Positions 16,747 to 25,758 of a stretch of DNA of 64,000 nucleotides are shown in pieces. Each line of letters begins with the position of its first letter. Position 1 is the stretch's first letter. This DNA is from Sphingobium sp. Cam5-1. Lineage in GTDB: Bacteria; Pseudomonadota; Alphaproteobacteria; Sphingomonadales; Sphingomonadaceae. Position numbers and translations under genes: made by a program. The notes under the pieces were generated by a model. That model did not search any database. It saw only the letters and a program-made list of their open reading frames with translations, and had not been told where the DNA came from. The stretch covers positions 496,001-560,000 of the forward strand of contig NZ_CP065139.1 of the NCBI RefSeq assembly GCF_015693305.1, given 5' to 3'.

Positions 16747-17997
16747 TCAAAGCACCGCCATGAACCCATGCAGGAACATCGACGCCGCACGTTCCGCATA
16801 ATGCCGCCGTTCAATCTTTGAGATGGAATGCCCGCCCGCCAGCAGACGGTTGCCCCGCATCGCAAGCACCAACAGTTGGCGTGCGTGCCAGTCCGCACTC
16901 TCCTTGACGCTCAGGCTTTCCAGCCAGGGGATCAGACCCGTCACCCACGGCCTTCGCAGGATAAGGTAGACGTCCCGCGCCAATGCAGCGTCCCGACGCG
17001 ACTGACTAATGACGACGCGGTGCAACCGGATGGAAAGACTGGAAGCCAGGTTATCCAGGGCCGCTTCAACATAGCGGCTTAATCCCGCCGGATCGGCTTC
17101 CCCTAATGGCAACACTGGCGGCCTTGCCTCACGCGCGCAGTCTTCGGCCATTATGCGCATGGCAGCTGCAAACAGCCCGGCCTTGCTGGCGAAGTGCCGG
17201 TAGAGCGTACCCCGCCCCACCCGTGCCTCTTCCCCGATAAGGTTCAGGTTGGCGCCTTCATACCCCTCATCCAGAAAATGGCGCCCTGCTACATCCAGCA
17301 AGGTCCGAATATGAGGAAGCGGCTCCTCACGCAGTGGCGGCTCGGCGTCGAATAACGGCTCCGGGGAAGGCAAGCCATTCGGCTCTCCCGGCCGGATACC
17401 CTGAGCGAAAAGCGCGACCGATTGTTGCGCTATCCGCTCGCGATGTTCTGGCGAAGCGGGAGGAAAGCCCATGAGGACAACCGGGCCTTCCACCGCCAGC
17501 GATCCAAAATCCAGCGCCAGTTCCAGCGGCACCGGGCGGTCAACGCCCTTCTCCCTTGCATACTCCTCCAGTGCCAGCCGCACAGGCTCCAGCCGCATGC
17601 CCTGCCCGCTTTGTAGTGATGCTGCCAGGTCCGGCATCTTGTGTGCCACGCCCGCCGCAACCCAAAGCGCGCCGAACATGCCCTGATCCAGCGCCGAATC
17701 AAGAATCGCCCGCGCGAGTCCCGCCAGTTCCGATCCGCCAGTAGCCGCGCTTTCATGCACCGCCGCCGCGCGAGCATCGAACTCCGCGCCCTGCGCATCC
17801 AGCGCCGCCCGGAACAGCGCTTCCTTGTCGGCGAAATGGCGGTAGATTGTTTCCTTGCTGACGCCTGCGGTGCGGGCGATCGAATCGATGCTCACTGCGT
17901 CAAAACCGCGCTCGACAAACTGCGCGCACGCCGACGACAGCAAATGCCGGACGCGCGGCGACGCCAGTTGGCTCCCGGCCTCCGCTACCACTTTCAT
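16747..17997 (-). CDS. Double TetR-family regulator (two TetR units in one chain)
   Basis: 416 residues, twice the normal TetR length. The first unit carries an HTH at residues about 15-60 (SACAQFVERGFDAVSIDSIARTAGVSKETIYRHFADKEALF). The second carries one at about 232-278 (LDVAGRHFLDEGYEGANLNLIGEEARVGRGTLYRHFASKAGLF). Each is followed by a helical effector-like domain. The single chain could bind as an intramolecular pseudo-dimer. It is divergent from the TauD-Coq4-amidohydrolase operon, and the 25-base palindrome between them is the obvious candidate operator. No frameshift or stop separates the halves. Confidence 0.9.
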   Translation of the reverse strand: MKVVAEAGSQLASPRVRHLLSSACAQFVERGFDAVSIDSIARTAGVSKETIYRHFADKEALFRAALDAQGAEFDARAAAVHESAATGGSELAGLARAILDSALDQGMFGALWVAAGVAHKMPDLAASLQSGQGMRLEPVRLALEEYAREKGVDRPVPLELALDFGSLAVEGPVVLMGFPPASPEHRERIAQQSVALFAQGIRPGEPNGLPSPEPLFDAEPPLREEPLPHIRTLLDVAGRHFLDEGYEGANLNLIGEEARVGRGTLYRHFASKAGLFAAAMRIMAEDCAREARPPVLPLGEADPAGLSRYVEAALDNLASSLSIRLHRVVISQSRRDAALARDVYLILRRPWVTGLIPWLESLSVKESADWHARQLLVLAMRGNRLLAGGHSISKIERRHYAERAASMFLHGFMAVL

Positions 17998-18068
17998 TCA
18001 GCATCCCCGCACATTGGAACCTGCTATAACAGGCTCAGGCACCGATGCACCCATGCTTCTTGACGAAA

Positions 18069-18093
18069 ACCGAACGGTTCGATACCGTTCGGT
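18069..18093. promoter_or_regulatory. TetR-type operator palindrome
   Basis: ACCGAACGGT (18069-18078) and ACCGTTCGGT (18084-18093) are perfect inverted arms with a 5-base centre. The site lies between the divergent double-TetR gene and the TauD operon, 27 bases before the TauD start, so bound regulator could block both promoters. Confidence 0.75.
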
Positions 18094-18119
18094 CATATAG
18101 AAAGATGGAGAGCGATAAA

Positions 18120-18980
18120 ATGGCATTGCCATGGACGGAACGGCCGCTGGAACCGTTCGGCGTAGAAATCGGCGTTGGGCTGCAATGGCCGCTGCCCGAC
18201 GGCTTCGAACAGCGCCTGACCGAGCTATTCGATCGCCACAAGCTCATCCTGTTCCGCGATCAGAAGCTCAGCGAGGCCGATCAGGTCCGGCTGCTCGAAA
18301 ATTTCGGCCGGGTCCTGGGGTCGCACGGTGAATATCGCGAAATCTCCAGCGATGGCGCCCTCGGATCGGGGCCGCTCACATGGCACAGCGATCTGGCCTT
18401 CACCGAAGAACCCTTCAAGATCATCTCGCTGCATGCCGTCGCCGTGAATGACGGGCAAAGCTGGACCGACTTCGCCAATGGCGCGGCCGCCGCCGCCGTT
18501 CTGCCACCGCAATTGAAGGCCGCCGTCGCAGGCCGGGAAGCCGTCACGATGATCGCGCCGATCCAGACGCACCGAACGGTCGGCTATGACAGTTCGACCG
18601 ACATGCCGCATCAGATACGCCCGGTCATCATCCTCCACCCCCGGACTGGCGAGCCCATCCTCTATATCAGCGACATGCAGACCGCCCGCATCACCGGCAT
18701 GGATCAGGCGGAAAGCGACGCCACGCTGAACGCCCTGTTTGCCGAACTCTATCGCGATGATCGCGTGTACCGCCACCACTGGAACAATGGCGACCTCGTC
18801 ATCTGGGACAATATCGCGCTCCAGCATGCCCGCTGCGACCTCACCGGCATGACGCCCCGCCGCCTCCAGCGCATCGTCGTCGCGGACAAGAGCTTCTTCG
18901 ACCTGCTGCCGCAATTCAAGGTGGGGGATGAACGGATCAGCGCCTGGGGTTCAGGCAACAAGCAATTGGTACTTGATTGA
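18120..18980 (+). CDS. TauD/TfdA-family Fe(II)/2-oxoglutarate dioxygenase
   Basis: 286 residues from ATG 18120, with GGAGAG 7 bases upstream. The iron-binding HxD is in LTWHSDLAFTEEP and the distal His in ALQHARCDLTG, with a following Arg (RRLQRIVVAD) to hold 2-oxoglutarate. Family members hydroxylate a carbon next to a heteroatom and thereby cleave sulfonates, aryloxy-ethers and similar compounds. It is the first gene of an operon with a Coq4-like protein, an amidohydrolase and an FAD oxidase. Substrate unknown. Confidence 0.92.
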   Translation: MALPWTERPLEPFGVEIGVGLQWPLPDGFEQRLTELFDRHKLILFRDQKLSEADQVRLLENFGRVLGSHGEYREISSDGALGSGPLTWHSDLAFTEEPFKIISLHAVAVNDGQSWTDFANGAAAAAVLPPQLKAAVAGREAVTMIAPIQTHRTVGYDSSTDMPHQIRPVIILHPRTGEPILYISDMQTARITGMDQAESDATLNALFAELYRDDRVYRHHWNNGDLVIWDNIALQHARCDLTGMTPRRLQRIVVADKSFFDLLPQFKVGDERISAWGSGNKQLVLD

Positions 18981-18994
18981 AGGAACTACAAAAG

Positions 18995-19849
18995 ATGGTC
19001 GACATTCCCTATCTCGCGCGCGGCCTGATGCCCGTCGAAACGGACAGCAGCATACTCATCTCCTCGTCCAAATATCTGAACAATCCCCGCCTGCGCGAAT
19101 GGCTGGCGATGATCCTGTTGCGGCGCAACGGCCCCGACGTGCCACCCCCTGCGGAAATGTACGAGTTCCTCCCGATCCTGGATTCACTCCGCGACTTCGA
19201 CGCCATCGAAGACATGTTCACACAGGAGAGGAAGGTAAATCCCGAACTGGACGCATGGTTCAGCGAAGGCTTCATCTCCACCTACAAGATCGAAGATTTC
19301 CAACAATATGAACCCGGCTCCCTCGGCGGCATCTTCTACCAGCAGATGACGGCCGGAGATTATGAGATCCAGATCACGCCCTGGAAAGAACCCGAAACAC
19401 AGCTTCAATTTTACAATCTGCGTTCCGGCCAGACGCATGACTTCGAACATATTCTCTGCGGCGGCGGCTTCAACTTCATGGGCGAACTGGTGCCCTACTG
19501 GTATCGCCTGACCAACGTGCCCAAACATATGCGCAACCCGCATCTCGCGGCGGAGGTCAACATGATCCAGATTTTCGGATCGCTCCGCTACACCGTGCGC
19601 ACCATGCTGCATTATCCCGAAGTGTGGCCGACCGCCGTCAACGCGATCCAGCGCGGCATGAAGGTAGGGCAGCAAAGCGACGCCCTCTTCATGAAGAAGC
19701 TCGAAACCGTATTCCACCTGCCGCTGGCCGAAGCGCGCGAGGCGCTGGGCGTGCGCGGCGTCGAAGATGTCGATACGTCACAAGAAGGCGCCTTCTGGGC
19801 GTCGGACGGCAAGACCAGCCTCGAACTCATCGCGAGGGCAGCCGAATGA
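18995..19849 (+). CDS. Coq4-family protein, copy 2
   Basis: 284 residues; AAGGA lies about 10 bases before the ATG at 18995. The Coq4 motif HDxxH-x11-E is intact in QTHDFEHILCGGGFNFMGE. It shares length, an SSSKYLNNPRLREW-like N-terminal segment and the metal site with the copy at 9756, but is otherwise strongly diverged. It starts 15 bases after the dioxygenase and overlaps the amidohydrolase by 4 bases (ATGA), so it is tightly locked in this operon. A role in ubiquinone synthesis is improbable here; action on the catabolic substrate is inferred. Confidence 0.85.
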   Translation: MVDIPYLARGLMPVETDSSILISSSKYLNNPRLREWLAMILLRRNGPDVPPPAEMYEFLPILDSLRDFDAIEDMFTQERKVNPELDAWFSEGFISTYKIEDFQQYEPGSLGGIFYQQMTAGDYEIQITPWKEPETQLQFYNLRSGQTHDFEHILCGGGFNFMGELVPYWYRLTNVPKHMRNPHLAAEVNMIQIFGSLRYTVRTMLHYPEVWPTAVNAIQRGMKVGQQSDALFMKKLETVFHLPLAEAREALGVRGVEDVDTSQEGAFWASDGKTSLELIARAAE

Positions 19850-21600
19850 GCACATGCGACCTGCTGGTCCGTGGCGGCACCATCGTCGACGGCAGCGGCG
19901 GCGAGCCTTTCGTGGGCGATGTCGCCATCCATGATGGAAAAATCGTCAGCGTCGGCACTTTTACGGGCGAAGCCCGCGAAGTCATCGACGCAACGGGCCT
20001 CACCGTCACGCCCGGCTTTGTCGATATCCATACCCATTATGATGGTCAGGCCATCTGGTCGGAGGAACTCTCCCCCTCCTCCTCCCATGGCGTGACCACG
20101 GTCGTGATCGGCAATTGCGGCGTGGGCTTCGCGCCTTGCCGCGCTGCTGATCACGACCGTTTGATCCGCTTGATGGAGGGTGTCGAAGACATCCCCGGAG
20201 TCGTCATGGCCGAAGGGCTCAGCTGGGATTGGGAAAGCTTCCCAGACTATCTGAATGCCCTCGAAAGCCGTCCCCGCGACATCGACGTTGCCGCCCTTCT
20301 GCCGCACAGCCCCTTGCGCGTATTCGTAATGGGCGAGCGCGGCGCGCAGCGCGAAGCCGCGACCCCTGCCGACCTTGAAAAGATGCAGGCCCTCACCCGC
20401 GAGGCGCTAAATGCGGGCGCGATCGGCTTCGCAAGCTCGCGCCTCCTCATCCACCGCACAAAGGCTGGAGAGAATATCCCCAGCTATCAGGCCGATGTCG
20501 AAGAACTCAAAGCCATAGCAACCGCCATGCGGGAAGCCGACACCGGCGTCCTGCAAATGGTGCTGGACGCTCCCTTCTCCAGCTGGACCGACGAGCTTGC
20601 CCACCTTCTCGCTGTCGCAAAGGCGGCGAACCGGCCAGCCACCTTCACGCTCGGCACCTCCAACACAGGCGAGCCCGTCTGGCAGGACGCGCTACGCATC
20701 TGCGAGGAAGCCAATGCGCAGGGCCTGAAGATCAGCCCCCAAATACTCCCCCGCCCCGTCGGCATGATCTGCGGCTTTGAACTATCCAGCCATCCCTTCT
20801 CGCTCTGCCCAAGCTATGAGGCGATCGCCGCCCTGCCGCTCGATCAGCAACTCGCGCATCTGCGTGATGCCGCCTTCCGCGCAAAGCTCATCGCGGAACA
20901 ACCGCATGAGGGCCATCCCCTGGCGATGATGACCCGCAATTGGGACTGGATTTTCCCGCTCTCCGACCCGCCCAACTACGAACCCCCAGCGGAAAGCAGC
21001 GTCGGAGCGCAAGCGCGCAGCCTGAACCTCACGCCGGAGGAGGTCGCCTACGACCTCATGATGAACGGCGGCGATGGCAGGGGGATGCTCTACAACACGC
21101 TCGGCAACTTCTATAATGGCAGCCTCGACACGGTGCATGACCTGATCACGCATCCGGACACGGTCATGGGATTGGGTGACGGCGGCGCCCATTATGCGGC
21201 GATCTGCGATGCAAGCTATCCCACCTTCCTGCTGACCTACTGGACCCGCGATCGGGCAGGGCCAAAGCTCGGCATCCCCCAGGCCGTCCGCGCCCTCACC
21301 TCACGCCCGGCCGAGACCATGGACCTGCGCGACCGTGGCAGGATCGCCCCCGGCTACAAGGCGGACATCAACATCATCGATCTTGAGGCCCTGCGCCTAC
21401 ACGCTCCTCATATACGCTACGGCCTGCCGGGAGGCGGCAGGCGGCTGGACCAGAATGCCACCGGCTTCGTCGCCACCATAGTATCGGGCGAAGTCATCCG
21501 CCGTACCGACAAGGCGACCGGCGCGCGGCCGGGCCGACTGGTCAGGGGCGCTCAAACCGCACCAGCCAACATAGTGGAGGAATATGCCGGAGCGTTGTAA
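19846..21600 (+). CDS. Amidohydrolase of the N-acyl-D-amino-acid deacylase type, copy B
   Basis: 584 residues from ATG 19846, overlapping the Coq4-like stop. Motifs: opening CDLLVRGGTIVDGSGG, metal-binding IHTHYDGQ, signature GNCGVGFAP and late GDGGAHYAA. It differs from copies A and C mainly in the central loop region, with a long insertion around WNDW-type Trp-rich segments (MTRNWDWIF). Hydrolytic ring or amide cleavage is likely; the actual substrate cannot be read from sequence. Third gene of the TetR-controlled operon. Confidence 0.9.
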   Translation: MSTCDLLVRGGTIVDGSGGEPFVGDVAIHDGKIVSVGTFTGEAREVIDATGLTVTPGFVDIHTHYDGQAIWSEELSPSSSHGVTTVVIGNCGVGFAPCRAADHDRLIRLMEGVEDIPGVVMAEGLSWDWESFPDYLNALESRPRDIDVAALLPHSPLRVFVMGERGAQREAATPADLEKMQALTREALNAGAIGFASSRLLIHRTKAGENIPSYQADVEELKAIATAMREADTGVLQMVLDAPFSSWTDELAHLLAVAKAANRPATFTLGTSNTGEPVWQDALRICEEANAQGLKISPQILPRPVGMICGFELSSHPFSLCPSYEAIAALPLDQQLAHLRDAAFRAKLIAEQPHEGHPLAMMTRNWDWIFPLSDPPNYEPPAESSVGAQARSLNLTPEEVAYDLMMNGGDGRGMLYNTLGNFYNGSLDTVHDLITHPDTVMGLGDGGAHYAAICDASYPTFLLTYWTRDRAGPKLGIPQAVRALTSRPAETMDLRDRGRIAPGYKADINIIDLEALRLHAPHIRYGLPGGGRRLDQNATGFVATIVSGEVIRRTDKATGARPGRLVRGAQTAPANIVEEYAGAL

Positions 21601-21619
21601 CGTGGGTCACTGACCCACG
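21601..21619 (+). promoter_or_regulatory. 19-bp dyad between amidohydrolase stop and FAD oxidase ribosome site
   Basis: CGTGGGTCA (21601-21609) and TGACCCACG (21611-21619) are perfect inverted repeats around a single C. They start right after the stop codon and end at the ribosome-binding GGGAGAG. It may fold in mRNA and tune translation of the downstream gene, or serve as a protein site. Confidence 0.5.
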
Positions 21620-21631
21620 GGAGAGATGCAA

Positions 21632-23017
21632 ATGGCAACGGCGGTACATGTCCCGCAAGCTGACTGGTCCGCCCTGCGCGCCATGTTCGGCGATCGGTTC
21701 AGCGATAGCGCTGCCATCCGCGATCATCATGGTCGGGCAGAGACCTTCTACCCGGCCATGCCCCCGGACGCGGTTGTCTTCCCCCTCAGCACGGAGGAAC
21801 TCGCCGCAGCGGTCATCTTCTGCAAGGAACGGGGCATCGCCGTCACGCCTTACGGCACCGGCACATCGCTGGAAGGCAATTTTCTGGCGGCAAGAGGCGG
21901 TCTTTGCATCGACCTCTCCCGCATGGATCAGGTGCTGCGCGTCAGTCCAGAAGATTTGGACTGCACCGTGCAGGCGGGCGTCACCCGGAAGCAGCTCAAC
22001 AGCGAGTTGCGCGACACGGGCTTGTTCTTCCCTGTCGATCCGGGCGCCGACGCGTCCATCGGCGGCATGGCTTCGACACGCGCCTCCGGCACCAACGCGG
22101 TTCGCTACGGCACGATGCGCCAGAATGTGCTGGGGCTGACGATAGTGCTTGCCGATGGCCGGATCATCCACACCGGTGGGCGAGCGCGTAAATCCGCGGC
22201 CGGGTACGACCTCACCGGGCTATTCGTCGGGTCCGAAGGCACGCTCGGCATCATCACCGAAGTCACCTTGCGCCTCTATGGCCAGCCAGAAGCCGTCTCC
22301 GCCGCCGTTTGCGAATTTGAAACATTGCGCGGCGCGGTGAACGCAGTGATTCAGACGATCCAGATCGGCCTTCCCGTCGCCCGTATCGAATTGCTCGATC
22401 CGCTACAGATCCGCGCGATAAATGCCTACAGCCGGACAAACTATCGCGAATGTCCGACGCTGTTCCTCGAATTTCACGGCACGCCTGCGGGCGTTGCGGA
22501 ACAGGCGGAAAACTTCGGACAGATCGCCACCGACAATGGCGGCGGCCAATTCACCTGGGCGACTAAGACGGAGGACCGAACCGCCCTCTGGGAAGCACGC
22601 CATAAGGTCCATTATGCCAATCTGGCGCTGCGCCCAGGGTGCAAGGCGATCGCAACGGATGTCTGCGTCCCGATTTCACGGCTTTGCGACTGTATAGACG
22701 AAACGCGCCGCGCCATTGAGGCAAGCGGCCTTACCGCACCGATCGTGGGTCATGTCGGTGACGGGAATTTCCATGTCATCCTCGTCTTCGATCCAAACTT
22801 GGCCGAGGAAACGAAGAAGGCGAAGGCATTGTCGGAACGGATCGTCGAAATCGCTCTCGCCATGGAGGGCAGCTGCACTGGCGAGCATGGCATCGGCATT
22901 GGCAAGAAAGCCCATCTCCTTACGGAGCATGGCGCCGCTGTCGAGGTGATGCGCCAGATCAAGCGGGCACTCGACCCGGATGGCATCATGAACCCTGAAA
23001 AAGTTATCGACCTTTGA
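21632..23017 (+). CDS. FAD-linked oxidase of the D-lactate/glycolate dehydrogenase type
   Basis: 461 residues, the length of GlcD/D-2-hydroxyacid dehydrogenases. The FAD-binding PCMH domain includes TPYGTGTSLEGNFLAARGG, DPGADASIGGMASTRASGTNAVRYG and GLFVGSEGTLGIITE. The C-terminal FAD-oxidase domain has VGDGNFH and the terminal GEHGIGIGKK ... DPDGIMNPEKV. It would oxidise a 2-hydroxy acid to a 2-oxo acid. The ATG at 21632 gives good spacing from GGGAGAG; 21626 is in frame. Last gene of the operon, facing the MFS gene convergently. Confidence 0.92.
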   Translation: MATAVHVPQADWSALRAMFGDRFSDSAAIRDHHGRAETFYPAMPPDAVVFPLSTEELAAAVIFCKERGIAVTPYGTGTSLEGNFLAARGGLCIDLSRMDQVLRVSPEDLDCTVQAGVTRKQLNSELRDTGLFFPVDPGADASIGGMASTRASGTNAVRYGTMRQNVLGLTIVLADGRIIHTGGRARKSAAGYDLTGLFVGSEGTLGIITEVTLRLYGQPEAVSAAVCEFETLRGAVNAVIQTIQIGLPVARIELLDPLQIRAINAYSRTNYRECPTLFLEFHGTPAGVAEQAENFGQIATDNGGGQFTWATKTEDRTALWEARHKVHYANLALRPGCKAIATDVCVPISRLCDCIDETRRAIEASGLTAPIVGHVGDGNFHVILVFDPNLAEETKKAKALSERIVEIALAMEGSCTGEHGIGIGKKAHLLTEHGAAVEVMRQIKRALDPDGIMNPEKVIDL

Positions 23018-23046
23018 CGCAACCCTCACTCATCGGAATCGGGGGA

Positions 23047-24381
23047 TCAAGCGGAAGGCAGGCGGCTTTCAGCATCCAGCCTTCCACCTCTGCTCCCGCG
23101 CTTCCAGCTGATCACAAGGATCGACAGCAAATGCCCAATAGCGGGGCCGATCGCAAAGAACAGATGTACGCCCGCGACCCCTTCCGATCCTGAAGACCTC
23201 GGATCAAATCCGAGCAAGCCCACGATGGACAAGGCTATACCCACTGCGATCGCATAGGCCGCGTTGGTCGTCACATTGAACACGGATGAAAACAGCCCGG
23301 CCCGCTCCACGCCGCTACCCTCGCGATGACGGTCTGCCACATCATAGATCATCGACCGCAGCATCAGATTGCCCGATCCCTGCGTCAGCCCCTGTCCCAC
23401 GATCAGCAGGATGAACAGCCACATGCGATCCGGCGTCAGGAACAAGACCATCAGGTTGATCGCAACCTGCACGCCCTCGGCCATGATCAGCGTTCTTAGC
23501 CTCCCGAACCGATAACTGATCCGCGCCCATAGCGGCGCTGCGAACATGCCGAACGCATATTGCAGCATCAGCAACATGGCCGGTGAAGCCATGCCCATGT
23601 AACGCGTCACGAAGAACAGGAACACGGCAGTGCGAAAGCCCTGCCCCAGCGCGACGAAGAAATCCGACGCCACGATCCGCCAAAGTGCTGCATCGGTCAG
23701 CACCGCCTTCATCCCCTGCCGCCAGTTCGCGCCTGCGGGCGCGCGTTCCGGCAGCGACGGCTCGCGAAAGAGAAAGGCGATCAGCACCATGCCAACGGCG
23801 AGGACAGCGGCGACGAGCGCCCCCATCGATCCGACCCGAACCTCAGGATTGCCCCGGCCCAGCGCGTCCAGCGCGGCAGGCAATACCAGCACCAGAAAGA
23901 TGCCGATGGACGACCCTGTCTGGATATAGGCCTGGATACGCGCTCGCTCGACGGGCGATGACGCCATCTCCCCGCCCCAGGCGTAAAGCGGCGTGGAGGT
24001 GGCAGTCCACCCCAGGCACAGCAGCAGCAACCACCCGCCAAGATAGAGCGGCGTGGCTCCGGCAGGCGGCGAAAAGACCGCGAGCAGGGACAGAAGGAAC
24101 AGCACGCCGCCGCCCAAAATCCAGGGTTTGCGCCTTCCGACGCGCGTGCGTGTGTGGTCCGAAGCCCATCCGATAACGGGGTCGGCCGCCGCGCTCCACA
24201 GACGGCTGATCATGAAGACCAGCCCGACGGTCGCCAGGTCCATGCCGATCACCGTGGCGTAAAAGGCAGGCAAATAGGTCTGGAGCGGAATATTGAACCC
24301 GCCGGTCGCGATGCTCGTCACGGAAAATGCCGCAAGGCGCGGCCCCGACTCACGCGCCTGCCCGGTCATGCGAACCGACAT
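23047..24381 (-). CDS. GPH-family cation symporter (MFS_2)
   Basis: 444 residues with about 12 predicted membrane helices. The motif SDHTRTRVGRRKPWIL after the second helix is typical of the glycoside-pentoside-hexuronide:cation symporters, and a matching SYRFGRLRTLIM loop lies in the second half. It sits in the inner membrane and would import a substrate with H+ or Na+. Sphingomonad relatives occur next to catabolic genes and are not limited to sugars. It begins at ATG 24381 or 24369; neither has a strong ribosome site. Confidence 0.88.
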   Translation of the reverse strand: MSVRMTGQARESGPRLAAFSVTSIATGGFNIPLQTYLPAFYATVIGMDLATVGLVFMISRLWSAAADPVIGWASDHTRTRVGRRKPWILGGGVLFLLSLLAVFSPPAGATPLYLGGWLLLLCLGWTATSTPLYAWGGEMASSPVERARIQAYIQTGSSIGIFLVLVLPAALDALGRGNPEVRVGSMGALVAAVLAVGMVLIAFLFREPSLPERAPAGANWRQGMKAVLTDAALWRIVASDFFVALGQGFRTAVFLFFVTRYMGMASPAMLLMLQYAFGMFAAPLWARISYRFGRLRTLIMAEGVQVAINLMVLFLTPDRMWLFILLIVGQGLTQGSGNLMLRSMIYDVADRHREGSGVERAGLFSSVFNVTTNAAYAIAVGIALSIVGLLGFDPRSSGSEGVAGVHLFFAIGPAIGHLLSILVISWKRGSRGGRLDAESRLPSA

Positions 24382-24584
24382 TCGTTAGGGTGGAAGAGCG
24401 AACCAATCATCCCGGCTGAAACCTCCCCATTCCATTCATCAGGCGCTGTCAGCCGCCGATCCCATGCCATATCCGCCAAATTCCGAACCCGAAACGCAAA
24501 TTGCATTTTTTGCAACACAGGGTGTCTTATTATTCGTTTTACAGCGTGCTATCGGCCCCCTCGTCTATCCACAAGGGGATTATC

Positions 24585-24866
24585 ATGAAGCTTTCTTTTG
24601 CCTTCGCGGCGGCTCTGTCGCTGTCGCTTTCCGCTGCGGCGATCGCCGCCGACGCGCCCGCGATCAAGGCCAATGCACTTGTGAAGACGGTCGACGGCCG
24701 CAAGGTCGGCTATATCGACCGCATCCTTAAGAACAATGCGGGCGAAACGACCGCTGTCCAGATCATCTACAGCGGCCGTTTCGTGGTTATTCCCGTAACC
24801 ACGCTCAGCACGGCGGAAAAGGGTCTGGTCACCAGCCTGACCGCCAAGGAAGTGAACCGCCTCTAA
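24585..24866 (+). CDS. Small exported protein, PRC-barrel-like
   Basis: 93 residues with a clear signal peptide (MKLSFAFAAALSLSLSAAAIAADA, cleaved after the Ala-x-Ala). The mature part ANALVKTVDGRKVGYIDRIL...AVQIIYSGRFVVIPVTTL resembles a PRC-barrel strand pattern, which is an inference from pattern only. AAGGGG is about 8 bases before ATG 24585. Upstream, TTGCA-N5-TGCAA (24501-24515) and an AT-rich stretch (TTATTATTCG) form a probable promoter region. Not clearly tied to the catabolic genes. Confidence 0.75.
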   Translation: MKLSFAFAAALSLSLSAAAIAADAPAIKANALVKTVDGRKVGYIDRILKNNAGETTAVQIIYSGRFVVIPVTTLSTAEKGLVTSLTAKEVNRL

Positions 24867-24875
24867 GGCGTGCCG

Positions 24876-24921
24876 GGGCGCTGCACGGGCGTCGGCTACG
24901 GCTGACCTGACCGCAGCGCCC
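24876..24921 (+). terminator. Hairpin after the exported protein
   Basis: GGGCGCTGC (24876-24884) and GCAGCGCCC (24913-24921) pair perfectly with a 28-base loop, followed by CTCTTCCCT. It separates the small exported protein from the convergent SDR gene. Confidence 0.45.
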
Positions 24922-24949
24922 TCTTCCCTAGCGCGGTGCGTCGGCAGTC

Positions 24950-25744
24950 CTATTGCCGTTGCGAATTGATGTTGCCGCCGTCCACGACGATTTCCGCGCC
25001 CGTCATGTAACTCGCTTCATCCGACATCAGGAAACGGATGACGCGTCCCAGTTCTTCCGGCGCGCCATAGCGGCCCAGCATGATCCGCCGCTCGAAATGC
25101 CCCGGCAGATGGGCCTTGGTCTCCGCAATGATCGGCGTATCGATCATGCCGGGACTCACCGCGTTGATGCGTACGCCATCAGCCGCCAGTTCATCCGCCA
25201 TCGAATGGACCAGTGATATTACCGCGCCCTTCGCCGCGCTGTAGATCGGTATCATCCCATTACCCAGCGTCGCGTTGATGGATGACAGTGCGACAATGGC
25301 GCTCCCCGGCGACTTACGCAGGTCTTCGCGGAAAGCCTGGGTCATAAGGACGATCGACCGGACATGCAGGGCCAGTCCTGCATCCCAGTTTTCCGGCGTC
25401 ACTCCGTCGATGCCCGTGGCTTCGGCCGTGCCCGCACAATGCACGATACCGCCAATAGCACCGATCGCCGCCCGTGTCGCGATGGCGGCGGGCGTCACCG
25501 CCTGCGGGTTGCGCAGATCGACGCCGAAACCCGCCGCGCGCACGCCATAGCGGCTCTCGATGATGCTCGCCGATCCGGCCGCACCCTCCGCATTAATGTC
25601 CCACAGGGCAACCGGCCGCCCTACGGCAGCCAGCGCATGCGCCGCCGCCAGCCCGATACCGGAAGCTCCGCCCGTAATCACTACGCCGGTGCCGGGCGAT
25701 CCCAGACAAGGCGTGAAGTCGGCGTCATTGTCCAGTATCGGCAT
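24950..25744 (-). CDS. Short-chain dehydrogenase/reductase
   Basis: 264 residues. The NAD(P) motif TGGASGIG, an NxAG-equivalent HCAGTAE and the catalytic SSINATLGNGMIPIYSAAKG with Ser, Tyr and Lys are present. An acidic residue after beta-2 (WDINAEG) favours NAD. Likely oxidises a secondary alcohol to a ketone. It is the last gene of the eight-gene minus-strand operon that begins at 32366, and follows the esterase by 14 bases. Confidence 0.9.
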   Translation of the reverse strand: MPILDNDADFTPCLGSPGTGVVITGGASGIGLAAAHALAAVGRPVALWDINAEGAAGSASIIESRYGVRAAGFGVDLRNPQAVTPAAIATRAAIGAIGGIVHCAGTAEATGIDGVTPENWDAGLALHVRSIVLMTQAFREDLRKSPGSAIVALSSINATLGNGMIPIYSAAKGAVISLVHSMADELAADGVRINAVSPGMIDTPIIAETKAHLPGHFERRIMLGRYGAPEELGRVIRFLMSDEASYMTGAEIVVDGGNINSQRQ

Positions 25745-25758
25745 GGCAGCGTCCCTCC

